Source: an uncultured Clostridia bacterium
GTDB lineage: Bacteria; Bacillota; Clostridia; Oscillospirales; Ruminococcaceae
Direction of reading: 5' to 3'
Length of the DNA stretch: 23,592 bases
Assembly: GCA_946613705.1 (NCBI GenBank)
Contig: CAMOFU010000010.1
Span: forward strand, 1 to 23,592
In this document: positions 1 through 6,987 of the stretch, piece after piece
How the letters are laid out: the number at the start of each line of letters is the position of its first letter
Position numbering within the stretch: position 1 is the first letter of the stretch
Program-made: the position numbers and the translations under genes
The notes under the pieces: generated by a model
The model's input: only the letters and a program-made list of their open reading frames with translations
Databases searched by the model: none
What the model was told of the DNA's origin: nothing

Positions 1-49
1 CATCACCTATTATTTCCAGTAATATATAATTCATATAGGCTTTATATGG

Positions 50-78
50 ATTATAGCACAAAATCCCTACTTTGTCAA
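50..78 (-). promoter_or_regulatory. Consensus sigma-A promoter reading off the left edge
   Basis: On the minus strand a perfect TTGACA (73-78) is followed after exactly 17 bp by a perfect TATAAT (50-55), preceded by TGC (extended -10). Transcription should start near 43 and run leftwards, so a gene outside the window lies immediately to the left. A minus-strand ATG occupies bases 1-3, but its only upstream purine stretch (AGGTG) is too close to be a convincing ribosome binding site, so I do not call a gene start there. The promoter lies just beyond the terminator of the LysR gene. Confidence 0.75.
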
Positions 79-106
79 TAGGAATTAACGGCAGTATTAT
101 AATTAT

Positions 107-144
107 TAAAACCCCCGAAGCGTCCGTATAGAAGCTTCGGGGGT
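107..144 (-). terminator. Intrinsic terminator of the LysR gene
   Basis: ACCCCCGAAGC (111-121) pairs perfectly with GCTTCGGGGGT (134-144), giving an 11-bp GC-rich stem with a 12-nt loop. On the minus strand the stem is followed by TTTTAATAATT, as expected for a rho-independent terminator. It sits about 60 bp past the stop codon of the LysR-type regulator. Confidence 0.85.
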
Positions 145-202
145 ATGATCTGTGTATTTATGCCTGCGGCAGCTTAACAGAGGGAGATCTCCTGCTGCTG
201 TG

Positions 203-1075
203 TCAGAACTGCTGCCTCAGCAGCTCCGTAAAGATTTCGATGTATTCCGAGTCGGCATCGGCTTTTGTGAAGGCGCAGTATCTTCTGAGTATAGGGCTGC
301 CGCCGCGAGTGAGCCTTACTGCACGGGCTCCTGTCTGTGTGGCATCGGAGGAGCCTTCGATCGGCATGAATCCTTTGCCCTGTATAACAAGCATATGTGC
401 ATCGTCAAGGTGCTCGCAGAATATGATCTCGCTTTTAAAGCCCAGGTCGTTTATGTAGAAGCTGCGCTCAGTCTGCTGCTGATCCTCTGAGGAAAGAAGT
501 ATCAGGCTTGTGTTTTTCAGGTCGGCGATATCTGCCTCGTTAAGCTCCGCAAGGGGACTGCTTGCAGCCACTTCTGCATAGTATTCCCTGATATCCAGCA
601 CGATGTTGCGGTATTCGTCGGAGAACGCCCTGCGCTGGTCGTTCAGAACGATATCAAGCTCGCCGCTGCGCAGCAGGTCATACAGGGCATCGTGGTTGCC
701 GTGAGTTACCTCTATCGTCACATCGGGGAGCTGTGCGGTAAATGCCGCGACCGCCTCCTTCAATTCGCTGCCCGAGTAGCCTTTCAATACTCCTACCCGC
801 AGCACCTTGTCGTTATCCCCTGCGATGCGCTTTGTCTCACGCACGAGTGTATCGCAGTCGTTTATCAGTATCAGGCTTTTTTTGTAGAAGAATTCTCCCG
901 CCTTTGTAAGCGAGAAGCTTCGCCTGCCGCGTTCAAGCAGCGAAACGCCGAGGTCGGCCTCAAGCGCCTTTATCTGCTGTGACATGGCTGACTGTGAGAT
1001 ATAATGTTCCTCAGCTGCTGCTGTAAAGCTTCCAAGCCTGACAACTGACAGGAAGTATTTCATTTGCTTTAGCAT
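203..1075 (-). CDS. LysR family transcriptional regulator
   Basis: A 290-aa protein of normal LysR length. Residues about 1-60 form the winged helix-turn-helix typical of the family (FLSVVRLGSFTAAAEEHYIS, then QSAMSQQIKALEADLGVSLLERGRR); residues about 90-290 form the periplasmic-binding-protein-like effector domain. The ATG is preceded by AGGTGA at good spacing; a second in-frame Met four codons later is less well placed. LysR proteins normally act as tetramers that respond to a small co-inducer. The effector cannot be deduced here. Unusually, the upstream neighbour (an O-acetyltransferase) runs in the same direction rather than divergently, so its target is not obvious; it may control itself through the dyad at 1192-1218. 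It has its own promoter (1150-1178) and terminator (107-144). Confidence 0.93.
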   Translation of the reverse strand: MLKQMKYFLSVVRLGSFTAAAEEHYISQSAMSQQIKALEADLGVSLLERGRRSFSLTKAGEFFYKKSLILINDCDTLVRETKRIAGDNDKVLRVGVLKGYSGSELKEAVAAFTAQLPDVTIEVTHGNHDALYDLLRSGELDIVLNDQRRAFSDEYRNIVLDIREYYAEVAASSPLAELNEADIADLKNTSLILLSSEDQQQTERSFYINDLGFKSEIIFCEHLDDAHMLVIQGKGFMPIEGSSDATQTGARAVRLTRGGSPILRRYCAFTKADADSEYIEIFTELLRQQF

Positions 1076-1149
1076 TCTTTCACCTCGATATGCTTGTGAC
1101 AGTGAGTGATCTCAGTTGTGAGATTATTAGTACGATGTTCTATATATCC

Positions 1150-1178
1150 ATTATATCACATTTTTAATCAATAATCAA
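1150..1178 (-). promoter_or_regulatory. Promoter of the LysR gene
   Basis: The minus strand reads TTGATT (1173-1178), a 17-bp spacer, then TATAAT (1150-1155) preceded by TGA, an extended -10. Predicted start is near 1143, leaving about 68 nt of leader before the ATG at 1075. Confidence 0.7.
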
Positions 1179-1191
1179 TATCTGTAAGGAA

Positions 1192-1218
1192 AATCATTAA
1201 TTAGAATTTCTAATGATT
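1192..1218. promoter_or_regulatory. AT-rich dyad upstream of the LysR promoter, possible operator
   Basis: ATTAGAA-T-TTCTAAT (1200-1214) is a perfect dyad, nested in AATCATTA...TAATGATT (1192-1199 and 1211-1218). It is centred about 64 bp upstream of the predicted LysR start, where LysR-type proteins often bind (T-N11-A dyads). It also lies just past the acetyltransferase stop codon, so a weak terminator role cannot be excluded, but it is very AT-rich and has no clear T-run. Confidence 0.4.
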
Positions 1219-1254
1219 GTTGACTGTTCACTTTCGGCATCGCAAGGCTGCTGC

Positions 1255-1884
1255 TTATGATATCCCGTATTTTTCCCTGAGCTCCCGCGGGATACGTCTG
1301 TCCTTGAAATAGAACTCCCTGTCGTGCTCTCCGATCTCGCGCTGAACGCGGCACGGGTTCCCGAATGCCAGCACTCCCGAGGGGATATCCTTGGTCACAA
1401 CGCTGCCCGCACCGATCACGACATTATCACCGATCGTCACCCCCGGCATTATCAATGCCCCGGCGCCTATCCAGCAGTTGCTTCCGATATGCACGGGCAT
1501 ATTGTACTGGAAGCCGTCGTTTCTCAGTGTCGGTTCAAGCGGGTGCCCCGCAGTCGCTACGACAACATTCGGGGCGAACATCGTGCAGTCACCGACGTAA
1601 ATATGCGTATCGTCAACGAGCGTAAGATTGAAATTCGCATATACCCTTCTGCCGAAATGACAGTTTGCCCCTCCGAAATTTGCGTGGAGCGGCGGCTCAA
1701 TATAGCAGCCCTCGCCTATCTCCGCAAACATCTCCTTCAGCAGCAGCGCACGCTTTTCGCTCTCGGTCGGGCGCGTGTGGTTGTAATCGTACAGTCTGTC
1801 AAGGCATTTTACCTGTCGCTCCAGTATCTCACTGTCATCGGGCAGATAAAGCTCACCCGTATGCAGCTTGTCGATCTCTTTCAT
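1255..1884 (-). CDS. Maltose/galactoside O-acetyltransferase family (hexapeptide-repeat)
   Basis: A 209-aa left-handed beta-helix acetyltransferase of the LacA/Maa/NodL type, which transfers acetyl from acetyl-CoA to a sugar hydroxyl. The N-terminal Mac domain is at about 1-55 and hexapeptide repeats run from about 65 to 180 (for example IGSNCWIGAGALIMPGVTIG). His114 in TAGHPL matches the LacA catalytic His, and Asn84 matches a LacA substrate-binding Asn. I chose the ATG at 1884 because AGAGGTGA sits about 6 bases upstream; an in-frame start at 1920 would put the start inside the promoter. The gene is divergent from the GH3 beta-glucosidase with only about 165 bp between starts, which fits detoxification of excess sugars as proposed for LacA, but the true acceptor is unknown. 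Confidence 0.9.
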   Translation of the reverse strand: MKEIDKLHTGELYLPDDSEILERQVKCLDRLYDYNHTRPTESEKRALLLKEMFAEIGEGCYIEPPLHANFGGANCHFGRRVYANFNLTLVDDTHIYVGDCTMFAPNVVVATAGHPLEPTLRNDGFQYNMPVHIGSNCWIGAGALIMPGVTIGDNVVIGAGSVVTKDIPSGVLAFGNPCRVQREIGEHDREFYFKDRRIPRELREKYGIS

Positions 1885-1908
1885 ATAAATCACCTCTACC
1901 TTATTATA

Positions 1909-1937
1909 ATTATAATACAATTTTTTCGAGTATTCAA
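1909..1937 (-). promoter_or_regulatory. Promoter of the O-acetyltransferase gene
   Basis: On the minus strand TTGAAT (1932-1937), 17-bp spacer, TATAAT (1909-1914). A second overlapping TATAAT occurs at 1903-1908. The leader would be short (about 15-20 nt) and would carry the AGAGGTGA ribosome binding site. Confidence 0.6.
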
Positions 1938-1980
1938 TAGGCCAAGCATCAAAGTATTTATATTTTGATATTTATAACTG

Positions 1981-2009
1981 TTGATTTTTTCTGCACTATG
2001 TGTTATAAT
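1981..2009 (+). promoter_or_regulatory. Promoter of the GH3 beta-glucosidase
   Basis: TTGATT (1981-1986), 17-bp spacer, TATAAT (2004-2009) preceded by TGT. The 12-mer ATGTGTTATAAT (1998-2009) is identical in three other promoters of this window. The transcript start near 2016 leaves about 33 nt of leader with GGGAGGAA at 2033-2040. Confidence 0.75.
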
Positions 2010-2048
2010 GATACTGCACACATTTTTGTTTTGGGAGGAATTATTTTT

Positions 2049-4304
2049 ATGAATATTGACAAAATACTTGCCGAGCTGACACTTGAAGAAAAAGCATCTC
2101 TCTGCTCGGGCAGCGACTTCTGGCACACCAAGACGGTAGAGCGGCTGGATATCCCCGCTGTCATGGTCTCCGACGGCCCTCACGGACTGAGGAAAAACGT
2201 CGATCTTGCTGAGAACCCCAATCAGGCGATCCAAGCGGTATGCTTTCCCGCTGCCTGCGCTACTGCCTGCTCCTTTGACCGCAAGCTGCTTGAAACGCTC
2301 GGCAAGGCGATCGGTGATGAATGCCGCCATGAAGAGCTCGCCGTGATACTCGGCCCCGGATGCAACATCAAGCGTTCGCCCCTCTGCGGCAGGAATTTTG
2401 AGTATTTCTCGGAGGATCCGTTCCTTGCAGGTCAGATGGCAGCTTCGCATATAAAGGGTGTCCAGAGCAAGGGCGTTGGCTCCTGCATCAAGCATTTTGC
2501 CGCCAACAATCAGGAGACAAGGCGCTTCTCTGTCTCTGCCGAGGTCGATGAGAGAACACTGCGCGAGATATATCTTGCTCCCTTTGAGACTGTCATCAAG
2601 GAAGCTAAGCCGTGGACGGTAATGTGCTCCTACAACAGGATCAACGGGGTGCATTCCGCACAGAACAAATGGCTGCTTACCGATGTGCTCCGTGATGAGT
2701 GGGGCTTCGGCGGGCTCGTAATGAGCGACTGGGGCGCGGTAGATGACAGGGTCGAGGGCATAAAAGCAGGCCTTGACCTTGAAATGCCGTCAAGCCTCGG
2801 CAAAAACGATAAGCTTATCGTCGAGGCGGTAAACAAGGGAGAGCTCTCGGAAAAAGAGCTTGACAAGTGCGTAAGACGTGTGCTCGAGCTTATAGATAAG
2901 GCTGCCGAGGGTGCCGACCCATCGACCGAATGGGATAAGCTGAAGGATCATCAGCTTGCAAGAAAGCTTGCGGGCGAGTGCATCGTTCTGCTGAAAAACG
3001 ATGATGCCGTTCTGCCGCTTGACAGCAGACGCAAGACCGCTTTCATAGGTCTGTTTGCAAAGGAGCCGAGATACCAGGGCGGCGGCAGCTCGCATATCAA
3101 TTCGCTGACTGTGGACAGCGCACTCGAATGCGTAAAGGAATATGCCGAGGTGAGCTACGCTCAGGGCTATATCACCAGCGAGGATAAGACAGATGAAGCT
3201 CTGCTCAAAGAGGCTGTTGAAACAGCAAAGGCCGCAGATACTGTGGTAGTGTTCGCAGGCCTGCCCGATTCCTTCGAGTCCGAGGGCTACGACAGGACTC
3301 ATATGCGTATGCCCGAATGTCAGCTCAGGCTTATCGACGAGCTTTGCAAGGTGAACGAAAATATCATTGTCGTACTGCATAACGGTGCCCCGATAGAGCT
3401 GCCGTTCAATGATAAGGTCAAGGGTATCGTGGAGGCATATCTCTGCGGTGACGGCTCGGGCGGAGCAGTGTGTGACGTGCTCTACGGCAAGGTCAATCCC
3501 TCGGGCAAGCTTGCCGAGACGTTCCCGAAGAAGCTCTCGGATAACCCGTCTTATATCAATTTCCCGGGCGAGGGCGATACCGTAAAATATCAGGAGGGCA
3601 TCTTTGTCGGCTACAGATACTATGACAAAAAGGAGATCGAGCCGCTGTATCCTTTTGGCTACGGGCTCAGCTATACTACTTTTGAATACAGCGACCTGCG
3701 CCTGTCACATACCGAGCTCGATGCGGACAAGACATTGAAGGTAGAGGTCACAGTAACAAACACAGGCAGCGTTGACGGCAAGGAGATCGTACAGCTCTAT
3801 GTTTCCGATCGGGAGAGCTCGGTGATCCGCCCTGTCAAGGAGCTGAAGGGCTTTGAGAAGGTCTTCCTCAAAGCAGGCGAGAGCCGCAAGGTGGTGTTCA
3901 TACTCGACAGCAGAGCATTTGCCTACTATGAGCCCGCAGTGAAAGACTGGCATATTGAGTACGGCGCTTTTGATATCATGATAGGTGCCTCCTCACGCGA
4001 TATAAGGCTGACCGATACGGTGTATGTCAGCTCCGAAAAGCGCCTTCCCGTGCATTTCACCCTCAACAGCAATCTCGGCGACATAAGGCAGTTCCCCGAG
4101 GGCAGACAGCTCCTTGAGGACGTTTTCAGGGCTACCAACGCAACGGGCGGATTTGACGACGAGGACGAGGCAATGCGCCGCATGAACGAGGTCATGACCA
4201 ACGAGCTGCCGCTCCGCGCTATAGTCAGCTTCTCCGATGATGAGCGCCTGACAAGGGATTATTTGCAGGGCATTGTTGATAAGATCAACGAGCTTCTGAA
4301 TTGA
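2049..4304 (+). CDS. Glycoside hydrolase family 3 beta-glucosidase
   Basis: A 751-aa GH3 enzyme, probably hydrolysing beta-glucosides or cello-oligosaccharides from the non-reducing end. The TIM-barrel domain comes first, with SDGPHGLR near 41-48, KHFAANNQE (K148, H149) and the nucleophile motif VMSDWGA (Asp227). The alpha/beta sandwich follows, with SEGYDRTHM near 411-419, where Glu412 is the likely acid/base. FGYGLSYTTFEYSD near 540 opens the fibronectin III-like domain (to about 625). About 100 further residues follow, the last part helical and acidic. No signal peptide is seen, so it is probably cytoplasmic and acts on imported oligosaccharides. The ATG at 2049 is chosen because GGGAGGAA lies 8 bases upstream; an upstream in-frame extension to 1965 would include the promoter. 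No clear terminator follows; the yajC promoter begins 37 bp downstream. Confidence 0.95.
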   Translation: MNIDKILAELTLEEKASLCSGSDFWHTKTVERLDIPAVMVSDGPHGLRKNVDLAENPNQAIQAVCFPAACATACSFDRKLLETLGKAIGDECRHEELAVILGPGCNIKRSPLCGRNFEYFSEDPFLAGQMAASHIKGVQSKGVGSCIKHFAANNQETRRFSVSAEVDERTLREIYLAPFETVIKEAKPWTVMCSYNRINGVHSAQNKWLLTDVLRDEWGFGGLVMSDWGAVDDRVEGIKAGLDLEMPSSLGKNDKLIVEAVNKGELSEKELDKCVRRVLELIDKAAEGADPSTEWDKLKDHQLARKLAGECIVLLKNDDAVLPLDSRRKTAFIGLFAKEPRYQGGGSSHINSLTVDSALECVKEYAEVSYAQGYITSEDKTDEALLKEAVETAKAADTVVVFAGLPDSFESEGYDRTHMRMPECQLRLIDELCKVNENIIVVLHNGAPIELPFNDKVKGIVEAYLCGDGSGGAVCDVLYGKVNPSGKLAETFPKKLSDNPSYINFPGEGDTVKYQEGIFVGYRYYDKKEIEPLYPFGYGLSYTTFEYSDLRLSHTELDADKTLKVEVTVTNTGSVDGKEIVQLYVSDRESSVIRPVKELKGFEKVFLKAGESRKVVFILDSRAFAYYEPAVKDWHIEYGAFDIMIGASSRDIRLTDTVYVSSEKRLPVHFTLNSNLGDIRQFPEGRQLLEDVFRATNATGGFDDEDEAMRRMNEVMTNELPLRAIVSFSDDERLTRDYLQGIVDKINELLN

Positions 4305-4340
4305 TCGTATCGGCTTTTTGAAAAATAATTGTTAAAACAC

Positions 4341-4369
4341 TTGATTTTGCGGGCAAGATGTGTTATAAT
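4341..4369 (+). promoter_or_regulatory. Promoter of yajC
   Basis: TTGATT (4341-4346), 17-bp spacer, TATAAT (4364-4369) preceded by TGT; the 12-mer ATGTGTTATAAT occupies 4358-4369. Start near 4376, with GGAGGAAA at 4390-4397. Confidence 0.75.
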
Positions 4370-4403
4370 ATCAAATAGTTTTTAATTATGGAGGAAAGTG
4401 AAA

Positions 4404-4721
4404 ATGAATCTTACTGCAATTCTTGCTTCGCAGTCCACGTCAGCGGCCGATATGCTTATCACGTTTATCCCTCTCGTTCTGATAATTGTTTTCTTCTATT
4501 TCTTTATTATCCGTCCCCAGAGGAAGCAGGATAAGAAAGATGCTCAGATGAGAAATGAGCTTGAGATCGGTGATGAGGTAGTCACAAACGGCGGCATCGT
4601 AGGCATCGTGTTCTCGGTAAAGGACGATACGGTCGTTATCGAGACGGGCGGCGACCGTTCCAAGATCAGGGTGATGAAGTGGGCAATAGCCAAAAACCTG
4701 ACCGTTCATGACGATAATTGA
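4404..4721 (+). CDS. yajC: Preprotein translocase subunit YajC
   Basis: A 105-aa single-span membrane protein with the characteristic YajC signature: a transmembrane helix (about residues 18-37) running directly into IIRPQRKQDKK, then a small soluble domain with EIGDEVVTNGGIVGIV. YajC associates with SecDF and the Sec translocon. The ATG at 4404 has GGAGG 9 bases upstream; a GTG two codons earlier is too close to it. secD and secF are not in the window; instead a small membrane protein and the SCIFF locus follow, an arrangement I recall as common in Clostridia. Confidence 0.95.
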   Translation: MNLTAILASQSTSAADMLITFIPLVLIIVFFYFFIIRPQRKQDKKDAQMRNELEIGDEVVTNGGIVGIVFSVKDDTVVIETGGDRSKIRVMKWAIAKNLTVHDDN

Positions 4722-4731
4722 CGATGGCAAG

Positions 4732-4766
4732 AGGCTTCGCTGAACAGGCGGAGCCTTTGCTCTTCC
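4732..4766 (+). terminator. Possible intrinsic terminator or attenuator after yajC
   Basis: AGGCTTCGC (4732-4740) pairs with GCGGAGCCT (4748-4756) with one G-U pair and a 7-nt loop, followed by the pyrimidine-rich TTGCTCTTCC. The tail is not a clean T-run, so it may only partly terminate; the next gene has no recognisable promoter of its own and probably depends on read-through. Confidence 0.5.
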
Positions 4767-4818
4767 TCTGTCATAATTCCCCCTCTTCAGCAATATACTT
4801 TAGCAGGAGGGGTGCCTG

Positions 4819-5223
4819 ATGACTAAACATAAACGGTTCGATAGGTTCCGACGCTCGATGGCTTCAAGTGCGATGCTTGCTGCGGGCTGGGCGATACTTA
4901 TAGTGCTTCTGATCGTGCTGGGATTTGCTTTTCTGCTTACGAAGATAGATGTTCCCGAGGCTGTGGTATCGGTGGTGACCGCTGCCGCGCTTTGCATAGG
5001 TGCATATGCGGGCGGATATGTCGGTGCCAGAAGGAACCGCCGCAACGGTCTGCTGCTGGGTGTGCTGTGCGGCGGGATAGTTTTTATTCTGCTGTTTATT
5101 TTCAGCGTTATCTTTGCAAGCTCGACCGAGGGTCTGTCGGGCGGCGCAAAGCTCTTTCTTGTGATGTTCTGCGGAGCAGTCGGTGGTATAGTCGGGGTCA
5201 ACAGCAAAAATACGAGATATTGA
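4819..5223 (+). CDS. Small four-helix membrane protein (TIGR04086-like)
   Basis: A 134-aa protein with a basic N-terminus (MTKHKRFDRFRR) and four predicted membrane helices near 17-42, 46-68, 77-100 and 107-127; the loops are short and glycine-rich (GAYAGGYVGARR). It resembles the TIGR04086 family of small clostridial membrane proteins found close to yajC and the SCIFF peptide, but this assignment is from memory of family and position, not from a search. AGGAGG lies 8 bases before the ATG. No catalytic motif is visible. Its place between a Sec accessory gene and a secreted-type modified peptide makes a membrane or export role conceivable, but nothing in the sequence proves it. Confidence 0.8.
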   Translation: MTKHKRFDRFRRSMASSAMLAAGWAILIVLLIVLGFAFLLTKIDVPEAVVSVVTAAALCIGAYAGGYVGARRNRRNGLLLGVLCGGIVFILLFIFSVIFASSTEGLSGGAKLFLVMFCGAVGGIVGVNSKNTRY

Positions 5224-5247
5224 GTGAAGCGGTTCGTTACAGTGCAT

Positions 5248-5263
5248 CTATAAATATTTATAG
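5248..5263. promoter_or_regulatory. Perfect 16-bp palindrome upstream of the SCIFF promoter
   Basis: CTATAAATATTTATAG reads identically on both strands. Its centre lies about 61.5 bp before the predicted SCIFF transcription start, a classic activator position. It has no T-run and is too AT-rich for a good terminator of the preceding gene. A binding site is inferred, not shown. Confidence 0.4.
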
Positions 5264-5281
5264 CCATGTCACACAAAATTA

Positions 5282-5310
5282 ATAATTAGCGGGGCAATAT
5301 GTGTTATAAT
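5282..5310 (+). promoter_or_regulatory. Promoter of the SCIFF precursor
   Basis: TATAAT (5305-5310) sits within ATGTGTTATAAT (5299-5310), an extended -10 identical to three other promoters here. The -35 position (5282-5287, ATAATT) is poor at 17-bp spacing and at 16 or 18 bp too, which contrasts with the other promoters in the window. Start near 5317; leader about 24 nt with AGGAGGAA at 5327-5334. Confidence 0.65.
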
Positions 5311-5340
5311 ATAAAAAATGAGCTTTAGGAGGAATTTAAT

Positions 5341-5484
5341 ATGAAGCATATCAAGACTATCAACAAGGCTAACCTCAAGGCTTCTGCTGCTAAGGGCGGC
5401 TGCGGCAAGTGCCAGGCTTCCTGCCAGTCTGCCTGCAAGACCTCTTGCACAGTTGCAAACCAGAAGTGCGAGAGAGAGGCCTGA
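5341..5484 (+). CDS. scfA: SCIFF ranthipeptide precursor (six cysteines in forty-five)
   Basis: A 47-residue RiPP precursor. The leader is MKHIKTINKANLKASAAKGG and the core carries cysteines at positions 21, 24, 28, 32, 36 and 43, with the family hallmark segment QSACKTSCTV. In the studied Clostridium thermocellum homologue the maturase links Cys32 to Thr37; this peptide has Cys32 and Thr37 at the same numbers. SCIFF peptides are near-universal in Clostridia; they are classed as ranthipeptides and have been linked to population-density signalling in a few species, but their role is unsettled. AGGAGGAA is well spaced before the ATG. The partner maturase scfB follows after a terminator-like hairpin. 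No dedicated exporter or protease gene is seen in this window. Confidence 0.96.
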   Translation: MKHIKTINKANLKASAAKGGCGKCQASCQSACKTSCTVANQKCEREA

Positions 5485-5510
5485 ACCGTCTTTTCTTATG
5501 TAGGTATAAT

Positions 5511-5541
5511 AAAGGGACATTGCAATGTCCCTTTAATTTTT
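5511..5541 (+). terminator. Hairpin between SCIFF and its maturase
   Basis: AAAGGGACAT (5511-5520) pairs perfectly with ATGTCCCTTT (5525-5534); the intervening bases are themselves palindromic. AATTTTT follows (T-run 5537-5541). This is a good rho-independent terminator placed between the two genes, so it most likely acts as a partial terminator giving many more peptide transcripts than maturase transcripts. Confidence 0.85.
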
Positions 5542-5568
5542 ATGTTTAGATTTAAAAGGTGAAGTAAA

Positions 5569-6939
5569 ATGATACACAAATTCAAGCTTGCAGGGCTTAA
5601 TATCGTTCTCGACGTAAACAGCGGCGGAGTGCATCTGATAGATGATCTTACATATGATCTGCTCGATAATGTAGAGCCGCCTTTCGATGAGAAGTGCCCC
5701 GCGAATGTGATAGACAAGCTTTCAAAGACCTATCCCGCTGATGAGATAGAGGAGTGCTTTCAGGAGATAAGAGAGCTGTATGCCGACGGGATAATGTTCA
5801 GTGAGGACGATTACGAGAAGTATGCTCTCACCTCTGTGGCGGCTCCGATAAAGTCTATGTGCCTTCATGTTTCGCACGACTGCAATCTAAGATGCGAATA
5901 CTGCTTTGCTTCAACAGGCGATTTCGGCGGCGGCAGAATGCTCATGGATCTTGAGACAGGCAAGAGGGCGATAGATTTCCTTTTGAAAATGTCCGCCAAC
6001 AGAAAGCTGCTGGAGCTTGACTTCTTCGGCGGTGAGCCGCTGATGAATTTTGAGGTCGTAAAGCAGATAGTTGCATATGCCCGTGAAGAGGAAAAGAAAT
6101 ACGACAAGCAGATACGCTTTACAATAACTACGAACGGTATGCTGCTTACCGAGGATAAGATGGATTTTATCAACCGCGAGATGTCGAATGTCGTGCTTTC
6201 GATCGACGGGCGCAAGGAGGTCAATGACCGTATGCGCAAGCGTGTTGACGGCAGCGGCAGCTATGACAGGATAGTCGAGAATTTCAAGAAATTCGTGCCT
6301 ATGCGCGGGGATAAGGATTATTATGTCCGCGGGACATATACCAAGTATAACCTCGATTTCTCCGAGGACGTTATACATCTGTTCGAGCAGGGCTTCGATC
6401 AGATCTCGGTCGAGCCTGTTATGGCAGACCCCTCGATGCCGTATGCGATCACGGACGGCGACCTTCCCAAGATCTTCCGCGAGTATGAGATACTTTCCGA
6501 GAAGATCGCAAAGATCAGAAGCGAAGGGAAGTTCATCAACTTCTTCCACTTTATGCTTGATCTCGATCAGGGTCCCTGCGCTATAAAGAGACTGAAGGGC
6601 TGCGGCTGCGGCAACGAGTATATCGCAGTTTCGCCCGACGGGGATATCTACCCCTGTCATCAGTTCGTCGGCATTGAGCAGTTCAAAATGGGCAATGTCT
6701 GTGACGGTTCCTTCAATTACGATATCAAGGCGGATTTTGCCAAGGCTCACGTTTATACAAAGCCCGAGTGCGTGAAGTGCTGGGCAAAGTTCTATTGCAG
6801 CGGCGGCTGCAATGCAAACAATTATCTGTATGCGGGCGATATCCATAATTCGTATAAGCTCGCCTGTGAGATACAGAAAAAGCGCCTTGAATGTGCTATT
6901 ATGATGAAGGCTGTTCAGATGATGGATACTGCCGAGTGA
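5569..6939 (+). CDS. scfB: SCIFF radical SAM maturase
   Basis: A 456-aa radical SAM/SPASM peptide maturase. Residues about 1-90 match the N-terminal peptide-recognition (RRE-like) region. The radical SAM cluster motif is C105xxxC109xxC112 in CNLRCEYC; FFGGEPL follows as the usual GGE motif. The C-terminal SPASM region is cysteine-rich (GCGCGNEY, YPCHQF, CVKCWAKFYCSGGC, and a late Cys) and should bind auxiliary 4Fe-4S clusters. The enzyme is expected to form thioether links from cysteines of the SCIFF core. AGGTGA lies 6 bases before the ATG. It is separated from scfA by a terminator-like hairpin and has no convincing promoter of its own. Confidence 0.96.
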   Translation: MIHKFKLAGLNIVLDVNSGGVHLIDDLTYDLLDNVEPPFDEKCPANVIDKLSKTYPADEIEECFQEIRELYADGIMFSEDDYEKYALTSVAAPIKSMCLHVSHDCNLRCEYCFASTGDFGGGRMLMDLETGKRAIDFLLKMSANRKLLELDFFGGEPLMNFEVVKQIVAYAREEEKKYDKQIRFTITTNGMLLTEDKMDFINREMSNVVLSIDGRKEVNDRMRKRVDGSGSYDRIVENFKKFVPMRGDKDYYVRGTYTKYNLDFSEDVIHLFEQGFDQISVEPVMADPSMPYAITDGDLPKIFREYEILSEKIAKIRSEGKFINFFHFMLDLDQGPCAIKRLKGCGCGNEYIAVSPDGDIYPCHQFVGIEQFKMGNVCDGSFNYDIKADFAKAHVYTKPECVKCWAKFYCSGGCNANNYLYAGDIHNSYKLACEIQKKRLECAIMMKAVQMMDTAE

Positions 6940-6987
6940 TGGCGATAAGCGGCATGACTGCGGAGCTTTCGCCTGTGAGGTCTTGAT

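Noticed and set aside
1965..2048. N-terminal extension of the GH3 protein
   Set aside because: It would place the start upstream of the -10 element, and the ATG at 2049 has a strong ribosome binding site.
1896..2654. Minus-strand open frame of 252 codons
   Set aside because: It overlaps the divergent promoters and the GH3 coding region and shows no motif.
4305..4340. Terminator after the GH3 gene
   Set aside because: No inverted repeat of useful length is seen in the short gap before the yajC promoter.
5505..5510. TATAAT just before the SCIFF-scfB hairpin, as a possible scfB promoter
   Set aside because: No -35 element is found at 16-18 bp, and initiation would fall inside the hairpin stem.
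6940..6987. Terminator between scfB and the next gene
   Set aside because: GGCGATAAGC and GCTTTCGCC can pair with a bulge but there is no T-run after the stem.
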